Part shown: positions 15,717-21,946 of the stretch, piece after piece
How positions within the stretch are numbered: the first letter of the stretch is position 1
Layout of the letters: each line of letters begins with the position of its first letter
NCBI GenBank assembly: GCA_035649235.1
Contig: DASRJX010000065.1
Span: 1-22,643, forward strand
Length of the DNA: 22,643 bases
Direction of reading: 5' to 3'
Source of the DNA: DASRJX01 sp035649235
GTDB lineage: Bacteria > Acidobacteriota > Polarisedimenticolia > Gp22-AA2
Translations under genes and position numbers: made by a program
Notes under the pieces: generated by a model
Seen by the model: only the letters and a program-made list of their open reading frames with translations
Told to the model about the DNA's origin: nothing
The model's database searches: none

Positions 15717-16804
15717 AGGATGAGCATCGCGTCGCCATAGGAGTAGAAATGGAATCCGCGGCGCACGGCCTCGCGGTAGGCGTCCAGGATCTGCTCGCGC
15801 CCGGCGAAGGCGGCGACCAGGATCAGGAGCGACGAGCGGGGCAGATGCAGATTGGTGACGAGCGCGTCCACGGCGCGGAAGCGGTGCCCCGGGCGGATGA
15901 CGAGGTCGCACCAGCCGTCTCCGGGAGTCACCTCTCCGTCCTCGCGGGTGCTGGCCTCGAGCACCCGCGTCACGGTCGTGCCGACGGCCACCACGCGTCC
16001 CCGGCGCGCCCGGCACCGGGCCACCGCGTCCGCGGTTTCTTCCGGGAGCCGGAAGCGCTCGGGATCGACCACGTGGTCCTCGATCGCGGCGCAGCGCACG
16101 GGCCGGAAGGTCCCGGCGCCGACGTGCAGCGTCAGGAACGCCGTCTCCAGCCCGCGGCGGCGCAGGTCATCGAGCAGCCCGGTCGTGAAGTGCAGCCCGG
16201 CCGTCGGCGCGGCGATCGCACCGTCGTGCGCCGCGTAGACCGTCTGGTACCGCTCCCTGTCGAGCGCCAACAGGGGATCCCGGGGCGCCCGATGGATGTA
16301 GGGCGGGAGCGGCATGACGCCGTGGCGCCGGATCGCCTCCTCCACGCTCCCGGCTCCGCCCGTCCCGGGAGGAGCGGCCCCGTTTCCCCCGCCCTTGCAG
16401 GCGAACCGGACCGGCGCCGCTCCCTCGGCGGGCGCCGCGATCACCTCGGCCTCCAGATCGTCCGCAACGGCGAGCCGCGCTCCCGGCCGGAGTCCCCGGG
16501 AGGTGGAGAGGAGGCAGCGCCAGGTGCGGCCGTCCGCGTCGGAGGCGTCCCGGTCGAGCAGCAGCAGGTCGACGCGCCCCCCGCCCGCCTTGCGGGCATG
16601 CAGCCGCGCGGGCAGGACACGTGTGTCGTTCAGGACCAGGAGATCCCCCTGGCGCAGGAAGCCGGGCAGGCCCGCGAACGTGGCCTCGGAAGGAGGCAAT
16701 CCGGAGCGGTCGATCACCATGAGCCGCGCCTCCTCGCGCCGAGGGGAGGGCTGTTGCGCCACGCGGCCTTCGGGAAGGTCGTAGTCGAACGCTTCGATGT
16801 TCAT
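15713..16804 (-). CDS. queA: S-adenosylmethionine:tRNA ribosyltransferase-isomerase
   Basis: QueA transfers the ribosyl part of S-adenosylmethionine to preQ1 in tRNA, giving epoxyqueuosine. The 363 residues start with FDYDLPEGRVAQQPSPRREE and RLMVIDR, then DLLVLNDTRVLPARLHARK. The core motifs are YQTVYAAHDGAIAAPTAGLH, FLTLHVGAGTFRPV, VVAVGTTVTRVLE, TNLHLPRSSLLILVAAFAG and the C-terminal FYSYGDAMLIL. The first of these is the long, highly conserved block at about residues 180-205. The ATG overlaps the queC stop (ATGA). A Gly/Pro/Ala-rich insert (GGGNGAAPPGTGGAG) lies near residues 135-150, where family members vary in length. Epoxyqueuosine reductase (QueG/QueH), needed for the last step, is not in the window. 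Confidence 0.97.
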   Translation of the reverse strand: MNIEAFDYDLPEGRVAQQPSPRREEARLMVIDRSGLPPSEATFAGLPGFLRQGDLLVLNDTRVLPARLHARKAGGGRVDLLLLDRDASDADGRTWRCLLSTSRGLRPGARLAVADDLEAEVIAAPAEGAAPVRFACKGGGNGAAPPGTGGAGSVEEAIRRHGVMPLPPYIHRAPRDPLLALDRERYQTVYAAHDGAIAAPTAGLHFTTGLLDDLRRRGLETAFLTLHVGAGTFRPVRCAAIEDHVVDPERFRLPEETADAVARCRARRGRVVAVGTTVTRVLEASTREDGEVTPGDGWCDLVIRPGHRFRAVDALVTNLHLPRSSLLILVAAFAGREQILDAYREAVRRGFHFYSYGDAMLIL

Positions 16805-17490
16805 GATCGGTACGGGATGGGATCGGGCACGCCGGCCTCCGCGAATCCCCGGAGGCGCAGCCGGCACGATTCGCAGCGGCCGCAGGCGGCCTCGCTCTCC
16901 GTGTAGCAGGACCAGGTGAGGTGGAGCGGGGCGCCCAGGCGGATCCCTTCGCGGACGATGGCGGCCTTCCGCATGTGGATGAGCGGCGTCGTCACGACGA
17001 GATCGGTCTCCGGCCGGGTCCCGAGCCGCAGCAGCCTGTTGAACGCCTCGTAATAGATCTCGCGGCAGTCGGGGTAGCCGCTGCTGTCCTCCTCGACGGC
17101 TCCGATCCAGATGCGCCGCGCCCCCAGAACCTCTCCCCACGAGGCCGCCAGCGCCAGCAGGTGGGTGTTGCGAAACGGCACGTAGGTGTCGGGAATCGAC
17201 GACCCGGTGCGATGCGCGTCGATGGCATCGCGTGCGGAGTCGGTCAGGGCCGACCCTCCGATGGCTTTCAAGGACTCGATCCGTGCTTCGAGGGTCCGGG
17301 AGGCGCCGTAGTGCCGCGCGATGGCGTGGAAGGCACTCCGTTCGCGCTCCTCCGTGCGCTGGCCGTACCCGACATGCAGGAGCGCCAGTTCGTCGGTCCG
17401 GGCGGCGATCGCGGCCGTCACGCACGAATCCATCCCGCCGCTGAGCAGGACGACGCCCACGGGCCGGCCGGTCGCGCTCTCGCCGCTCAC
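16801..17490 (-). CDS. queC: 7-cyano-7-deazaguanine synthase
   Basis: QueC converts 7-carboxy-7-deazaguanine to preQ0 with ATP and ammonia. The 229 residues have the PP-loop ATPase signature LLSGGMDSCVTAA (about residues 14-26), the YVPFRNTHLLALAASW motif and the zinc-binding four-cysteine end SCYTESEAACGRCESCRLR, followed by RGFAEAGVPDPIPY. All four Cys are present. The GTG at 17490 begins 2 nt after the queE stop and fits the family N-terminus; the frame extends upstream into queE without a start that makes family sense. Neighbours on both sides act before and after it in the same pathway. Confidence 0.96.
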   Translation of the reverse strand: MSGESATGRPVGVVLLSGGMDSCVTAAIAARTDELALLHVGYGQRTEERERSAFHAIARHYGASRTLEARIESLKAIGGSALTDSARDAIDAHRTGSSIPDTYVPFRNTHLLALAASWGEVLGARRIWIGAVEEDSSGYPDCREIYYEAFNRLLRLGTRPETDLVVTTPLIHMRKAAIVREGIRLGAPLHLTWSCYTESEAACGRCESCRLRLRGFAEAGVPDPIPYRS

Positions 17491-17492
17491 GC

Positions 17493-18173
17493 TCAGACCC
17501 CGCGCATGTCGGGCGGCCAGATGTATTTGTGGAGCTGGATCTGCAGGCGGGCCGGCAGCCGATCCGCCAGGAGCCACTCCGCCAGTCGACGCGGGTGCAG
17601 GACCCCGTGCACCGGCGAGACCAGGAGATCGCAGATCGTCTCCAGGCGCCGGGCGCGGATGACGTCGCGCGCCCAGACATAGTCGTCCAGGTCGGCGACC
17701 ACGAACTTGATCTCGTCGCCCGGCTTGAGGTGCTGGAGGTTCTCCCAGCGGTTCCGATCGCTCATGCCGCTCCCGGGCGCCTTGAGATCGAGAACGATCA
17801 TCACGCGCGGATCGACGGGAGCGATGTCCAGGCTCCCCCCCGTCTCCAGCGCGATCTCGTGGCCTCTATCGAGCAGCTCGCCGATGAGATCGTGGACCCC
17901 CGCCTGGAGGAGTGGCTCCCCCCCTGTGACCAGGACGTAGGACGTGCCGAACGCTCCGACTCGATCGGCGACGGCGCCGACGGCCAGGTCCTCCCCGTCT
18001 TCGAAGGCGTAGGCGGTGTCGCACCAGACGCAGCGCAGGTTGCACGCGGTCAGCCGCACCAGGACGCAGGGCCGTCCGGCGTGCCGGGACTCCCCCTGGA
18101 TGCTGTGGAAGATCTCGTTGATCCGCAGCGGAGTCCCGCGCCGGTCCCGCGCCACGCCGGCCTCCCTGGTCAT
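17493..18173 (-). CDS. queE: 7-carboxy-7-deazaguanine synthase (radical SAM)
   Basis: QueE turns 6-carboxytetrahydropterin into 7-carboxy-7-deazaguanine by a radical SAM ring contraction. The 226 residues include LRINEIFHSIQGES, the iron-sulfur motif CNLRCVWCDT (CX3CX2C, about residues 44-53), the SAM-binding VTGGEPLLQ and ALETGGS, DLKAPGS, and the C-terminal LQIQLHKYIWPPDMRGV. The ATG at 18173 overlaps the nfo stop (ATGA), and GGAAGG precedes it. The substrate-making enzyme QueD, and FolE before it, are not in the window and must be elsewhere or replaced. Confidence 0.96.
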   Translation of the reverse strand: MTREAGVARDRRGTPLRINEIFHSIQGESRHAGRPCVLVRLTACNLRCVWCDTAYAFEDGEDLAVGAVADRVGAFGTSYVLVTGGEPLLQAGVHDLIGELLDRGHEIALETGGSLDIAPVDPRVMIVLDLKAPGSGMSDRNRWENLQHLKPGDEIKFVVADLDDYVWARDVIRARRLETICDLLVSPVHGVLHPRRLAEWLLADRLPARLQIQLHKYIWPPDMRGV

Positions 18174-19072
18174 GACCGGCCTTCCACGAGCCCGAGGAGT
18201 GTCGTGAGGTTCACGACGTCCTGGCGCAGCGATTCGTCCTTGGGAGTCTCGAGGAGGAGCGGCAGGCCGACCAGGCGGTCGTCGTTCATCAGCAGGCGGA
18301 AGCCCTCGAGCCCGATCCGCCCCTTCCCGATGTGCTCGTGGCGATCGACGCGCTCTCCCAGGTCGCGCTTCGAGTCGTTGACGTGCACCGCCTTGAGCCG
18401 TCCGAGACCAATCTCGCCATCGAAGCGCCGCATCATCTCGCCGTACCCGGAGGAGGTGCGCAGGTCGTAGCCCGCGGCGAACACGTGGCAGGTGTCGAGG
18501 CAGACGCCGACCCGGTCCGGATCGCGAGTGCGCGCGATGACGGCGGCGATCTGCTCGAACCGGTAGCCGATGATGGTGCCCTGCCCCGCCGTCGTCTCGA
18601 GCGCCAGGGAGGCCTCCCGAGCCGGAACGCGCTCGTGGACGGCGTCGATCGCCTCCGCCATGCGGCGGACGGCGAACTCCTCCCCCTCCCCCAGGTGGCC
18701 TCCCGGATGCGTCACGAGCCAGCGAATCTCCATGCGCGCGCAGCGCTCGAGCTCCAGGGCGCAGGCTTCGATCGAGCGCCGCCAGAGCCGGTCGTCCGGC
18801 GAGCACAGGTTGATGAGGTACGAGTCGTGCGCCACTACGTGCGTCATGCCCGATCGCCTCATCGAGTCGCGGAAGCGGTCCGCCTCCTCGGGCGGCAGCG
18901 GTCGCGCCGCCCACTGGCTCGTGCTCTTGGTGAAGATCTGGAGCGCGCTGCAGCCGATGGAAGCGCCCCGCTCCACCGCTTTGTCGACGCCGCCTGCGAT
19001 CGACATGTGGGCCCCCAGCGGCCGTCTCGGGATGGTCCAGCGAAGGGCCCGAACGCGTGCGGGGCGCGGCAT
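18170..19072 (-). CDS. nfo: Endonuclease IV (AP endonuclease family 2)
   Basis: Nfo cuts DNA 5' of abasic sites in base excision repair. The 300-residue TIM-barrel protein keeps the family zinc motifs: GAHMSIAGGVDKA (about 20-32), QIFTKSTSQW, VAHDSYLINL, LVTHPGGH, LALETTAGQG, GVCLDTCHVFAAGYD, KAVHVNDSK, VDRHEHIGKG and LLLETPKDES. All the usual His, Asp and Glu ligands appear present. The first 18 residues (basic, before GAHMS) are longer than in E. coli Nfo. The ATG at 19072 has no ribosome binding site but lies 7 nt after a -10-like box, so the mRNA may be leaderless. Nfo heads the queuosine gene run with a 4-nt overlap to queE. Confidence 0.95.
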   Translation of the reverse strand: MPRPARVRALRWTIPRRPLGAHMSIAGGVDKAVERGASIGCSALQIFTKSTSQWAARPLPPEEADRFRDSMRRSGMTHVVAHDSYLINLCSPDDRLWRRSIEACALELERCARMEIRWLVTHPGGHLGEGEEFAVRRMAEAIDAVHERVPAREASLALETTAGQGTIIGYRFEQIAAVIARTRDPDRVGVCLDTCHVFAAGYDLRTSSGYGEMMRRFDGEIGLGRLKAVHVNDSKRDLGERVDRHEHIGKGRIGLEGFRLLMNDDRLVGLPLLLETPKDESLRQDVVNLTTLLGLVEGRS

Positions 19073-19079
19073 CGCGAAA

Positions 19080-19109
19080 AGCGTACCACCCGCGGATCGC
19101 GAGGGTCAA
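19080..19109 (-). promoter_or_regulatory. Probable promoter of the nfo-que-tgt-lpxH run
   Basis: On the minus strand TTGACC (19104-19109, 5 of 6) and TACGCT (19080-19085, weak) are 18 nt apart. Transcription would begin at about the nfo ATG. It faces away from the lipoprotein promoter in the same 126-bp gap. Confidence 0.4.
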
Positions 19110-19142
19110 TCGGAGTCGCGGACGCCGGAACGGGCCTCTGCC

Positions 19143-19171
19143 TTGACTTGCCCCGGGGCGGGCATTACCAT
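19143..19171 (+). promoter_or_regulatory. Sigma-70 promoter for the cysteine-rich lipoprotein gene
   Basis: TTGACT (19143-19148, 5 of 6) and TACCAT (19166-19171, 4 of 6) are 17 nt apart. GGGAG at 19185-19189 then serves the ATG at 19199 with 9-nt spacing. Confidence 0.6.
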
Positions 19172-19198
19172 CCCTGCGCTTCTCGGGAGATGGAACAC

Positions 19199-19681
19199 AT
19201 GGAACATCGCGACGCGTTGCGGGGCCTGGCGTGGGCCGCGGCCTGCGCGGGCCTGCTCACCTTCTGCGCCGGCGGGGCCAAGAACGCCGAGGCGCCGGCT
19301 CCGGCGGCCTCGGAGGCCGCCCCCGCACCGGGCGACGAGACTCCCGCCCAGGCCGCCAACGACTCCGCCGCCGCGGCCCGCCCCGAGGGCGACGTCTACG
19401 ACCCGGCGACAGCCACGGGCGCGGTCAAGGGGATCCCGGCCCCGACCAACACCGCGCCGATCGAGGCGGTGGCCAACTACTTCACCGACCTCCCCGGCTT
19501 CGACCTCGCCTCCCTCGACGCCACCCGGCGCGAGAAGTTCCTGCACCGGGTGAACAGCGAGCTCTGCTCCTGCGGCTGCAAGAACGACACGCTGGCGCAC
19601 TGCCTGGTCAACGATCTCAAGTGCCCCACCGTGAAGGGCCTGGTGCAGACGGTCTACGACGAGGTCAAGGCCGGCCGCTGA
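19199..19681 (+). CDS. Small secreted protein (probable lipoprotein) with a CSCGC cysteine cluster
   Basis: The 160-residue protein has a short hydrophobic N-terminus ending LLTFC-AGG, a possible lipobox with an unusual Phe at -1 and Cys at residue 23. Residues ~27-85 are Ala/Pro-rich and low-complexity, probably a flexible tether. The C-terminal 65 residues form the only conserved-looking part: FDLASLDATRREKFLHRVNS, then CSCGC (C123, C125, C127), TLAHC (C135) and C142. From memory, similar CxCGC...TLxxCL modules occur before thioredoxin-like domains in some myxobacterial and acidobacterial proteins, so metal binding or redox work outside the cytoplasm is possible, but no function is established here. 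ATG 19199 was chosen over 19190 because GGGAG is 9 nt upstream of it. It has its own promoter. Confidence 0.75.
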   Translation: MEHRDALRGLAWAAACAGLLTFCAGGAKNAEAPAPAASEAAPAPGDETPAQAANDSAAAARPEGDVYDPATATGAVKGIPAPTNTAPIEAVANYFTDLPGFDLASLDATRREKFLHRVNSELCSCGCKNDTLAHCLVNDLKCPTVKGLVQTVYDEVKAGR

Positions 19682-19739
19682 CCCGGCCGGGACCGCCGGA
19701 AACGCGCCGTCTGCGCGGCCGCGGGCCCGTTCCTCCCGA

Positions 19740-19769
19740 TTGTCGCCTCCGAAAACGCTGTGCTATAGT
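19740..19769 (+). promoter_or_regulatory. Promoter for the EF-G-like / asnS pair
   Basis: TTGTCG (19740-19745, 4 of 6) and TATAGT (19764-19769, 5 of 6) lie 18 nt apart; TGTGC before the -10 makes it an extended -10. The gap 19682-19841 (160 bp) also holds a short GC hairpin right at the lipoprotein stop and a possible leader ORF. Confidence 0.6.
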
Positions 19770-19782
19770 GCGGCCTCCTGAC

Positions 19783-19839
19783 ATGTACGGCGCCCGTCCC
19801 GCGCGGCCTTGCGGCGTCCCGCGCCGCCCTGCGAGGTGA
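19783..19839 (+). other. Possible 18-codon leader peptide before the EF-G-like gene
   Basis: An ATG at 19783 opens a frame reading MYGARPARPCGVPRRPAR and stops (TGA) 2 nt before the EF-G-like ATG, in a different frame. The start is 13 nt after the -10 box, so it would be nearly leaderless. Its stop codon lies inside the ribosome binding site of the main gene (GAGGTGA). It is Arg- and Pro-rich. It may be chance; no other support is visible from one sequence. Confidence 0.3.
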
Positions 19840-19841
19840 CC

Positions 19842-21944
19842 ATGAAGGTCTACGAGATCTCCGAAATCCGCAACGTCGGCATCGTCGGTCACGGCTCGTC
19901 CGGCAAGACCTCCCTGGCGTCCTCACTGCTGTTCTGCGCCGGCGCCGTGAGCCGCTTCGGCAAGGTCGATCAGGGGACCACCGTCACCGATTACGACGAG
20001 GACGAGATCGCCCGCAAGGTGTCGATCTCCTCCGCCCTGGCCCACGCGGATTGGAAAAAGTTCAAGATCAACCTCATCGACACGCCGGGGTACGGAGCGT
20101 TCATCGCCGACGCGCGGGCCTGCCTGAGGGTCGCCGACGCCGCGCTCCTCCTGGTCGACGGAGTCGCGGGCGTCGAGGTGCAGACCGAGGAAGCGTGGGG
20201 CTTCGCGCAGGAGTTCGGCCTGCCCGTCCTGATCGGCGTCAGCCGCCTCGACCGCGAGAACGCCTCCATGGAGCGCGCCCTGGCGTCGATCACGGCCTCG
20301 CTCGGCCGGCAGGCCGTGCCGCTGCAGCTGCCGGTCGGATCGGAGAGGGGCTTCCAGGGGGTCGTCGACCTGGTGACGATGAAGGCCCTCGTCTATCAGG
20401 GGGACGAAAGCGGCAAGTTCCAGACCACCGAGGTGCCGGCGGAGTCGCTGGACGAGGCGAAGGCCGCGCGCGAGAAGCTCATGGAGATGGTCGCCGAGGT
20501 CGACGACGCCCTGATGGAGAAGTTCTTCTCCGCCGGCGAGCTGTCGCAGGAGGACCTGGTCTCCGGCCTCACCAAGGCGGTCAAGACGCGCCGGGTCTTT
20601 CCGGTCTTCGGCACCGCCGGGCTGCACAACATCGGAGCACACCCGATCCTGGACGCCATGGTCACCTATCTGCCGCACCCGGGCGAGCGCGGACCGTTCC
20701 AGGGGGAGCATCCCAGGGACCACCAGCCCGCCGAGCGGAAGGGCACCGCGGAAGAGCCTTACTCCGCTTACGTCTTCAAGACCGTCGCCGACCCGTACTC
20801 GGGCAAGATCTCCCTGTTCCGGGTCTACTCCGGGGTGCTGCGGTCCGACACCACCGTCAACAACGCCAGCCGCGATCTCCAGGAGCGTTTCGGCTCGATC
20901 ACGCTGCTGCAGGGGAAGGAGACGCAGGCCGTGCCGGAGGTGCGCGCCGGCGACATCGCCGCCATCGCCAAGCTCAAGGAGACGGCGACCGGCGACACGC
21001 TCGCCGACAAGGCCGCGGCGATCGTCTACCCGAAGCTGACCTTCCCCGAGCCTTCGATCTCGTTCGCCCTGGAGCCCAAGTCGCGCGCCGACGAGGAGAA
21101 GATCTCGCAGGTGCTGCACCGGATCATCGAGGAGGATCCGACGATCCAGTACCGCCGGGATCCCCAGACGCACGAGCTGATCCTGTCCGGCAACAGCGAC
21201 CTGCACGTCGAGGCCGTGCTGTCCAAGATGAAGAAGAAGTTCGGCGTCGAGGCGGTCCTGCACACGCCCAAGGTCCCCTATCTCGAGACGATCAGGAGGA
21301 AGGCGGAGGCCCAGGGCCGGCACAAGAAGCAGACCGGCGGCCATGGACAGTTCGGCGACTGCTGGATCCGCCTCGAGCCGTTGCCGCGGGGGGGGGGCTT
21401 CGAGTTCAAGGACGACATCTTCGGCGGCTCCATCCCGAAGAACTTCATCCCTTCGGTCGAGAAGGGGATCCAGGAGGCCCGGATGCACGGCTACCTCACA
21501 GGGTACCCGGTCGTCGATTTCCGGGTCGTGCTGTTCGACGGCTCCTACCACACCGTCGACTCGTCCGACATGGCCTTCAAGATCGCGGGCTCCCTCGCCT
21601 TCAAGGCCGCCATGGCCGAGGCCGGGGCGACGCTGCTGGAGCCGATCATGGACGTCGAGATCACAGCACCCGAGCAGTACATGGGTGATCTGATGGGGGA
21701 TCTCAACTCGCGGCGCGGCCACGTGCAGGGGATGTCGACCCAGGGCCGCGCCCAGGTGATCAAGGCGACCGTGCCCCTATCCGAGATGCTGACCTACGCC
21801 TCGACGCTCAAGTCGATCACCGGCGGGAGGGGCTCGTACCACATGAAGATGGCCCGCTACGACGAAGCCCCCTCGCACATCCAGCAGAAGATCATCGCTG
21901 CGTCCAAGGCCGCCAAAGAGAAGGAATCCGCGGCGAGCCACTGA
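19842..21944 (+). CDS. Elongation factor G-like translational GTPase (EF-G2/FusA2-like)
   Basis: The 700-residue protein has all five EF-G domains: G (1-~290), II (~310-395), III, IV (with GHGQFGDCWIRLEP) and V (ending GRGSYHMKMARYDEAP). The G domain differs from canonical EF-G. G1 is GHGSSGKT (16-23) rather than AHxDAGKT; the RGITI segment is RKVSI, so Ser61 replaces Thr; G3 is DTPGY (80-84), with Tyr in place of the catalytic His of DTPGH; and G4 is SRLD (134-137) instead of NKxD. From memory, DTPGY and weak G4 motifs also occur in FusA2-type paralogs such as that of Mycobacterium tuberculosis, so this is probably a paralog and not the main translocase. GAGGTGA gives a good ribosome binding site for ATG 19842. 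asnS starts 2 nt after its stop. Confidence 0.92.
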   Translation: MKVYEISEIRNVGIVGHGSSGKTSLASSLLFCAGAVSRFGKVDQGTTVTDYDEDEIARKVSISSALAHADWKKFKINLIDTPGYGAFIADARACLRVADAALLLVDGVAGVEVQTEEAWGFAQEFGLPVLIGVSRLDRENASMERALASITASLGRQAVPLQLPVGSERGFQGVVDLVTMKALVYQGDESGKFQTTEVPAESLDEAKAAREKLMEMVAEVDDALMEKFFSAGELSQEDLVSGLTKAVKTRRVFPVFGTAGLHNIGAHPILDAMVTYLPHPGERGPFQGEHPRDHQPAERKGTAEEPYSAYVFKTVADPYSGKISLFRVYSGVLRSDTTVNNASRDLQERFGSITLLQGKETQAVPEVRAGDIAAIAKLKETATGDTLADKAAAIVYPKLTFPEPSISFALEPKSRADEEKISQVLHRIIEEDPTIQYRRDPQTHELILSGNSDLHVEAVLSKMKKKFGVEAVLHTPKVPYLETIRRKAEAQGRHKKQTGGHGQFGDCWIRLEPLPRGGGFEFKDDIFGGSIPKNFIPSVEKGIQEARMHGYLTGYPVVDFRVVLFDGSYHTVDSSDMAFKIAGSLAFKAAMAEAGATLLEPIMDVEITAPEQYMGDLMGDLNSRRGHVQGMSTQGRAQVIKATVPLSEMLTYASTLKSITGGRGSYHMKMARYDEAPSHIQQKIIAASKAAKEKESAASH

Positions 21945-21946
21945 CC

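Noticed and set aside
12699..19072. A DNA 7-deazaguanine modification (dpd-like) system
   Set aside because: The transglycosylase has the bacterial tRNA Tgt motifs and QueA is present, which fits tRNA queuosine. No dpd-type transglycosylase, helicase or restriction gene is nearby.
19669..19688. GGCCGG/CCGGCC hairpin at the end of the lipoprotein gene as a terminator
   Set aside because: The 6-bp stem covers the stop codon and no T-run follows; such stems are frequent by chance at this GC content.
19923..21722. 599-residue minus-strand frame opposite the EF-G-like gene
   Set aside because: Shadow frame rich in Leu, Arg and Asp without any family motif; the sense strand encodes a full five-domain EF-G-like protein.
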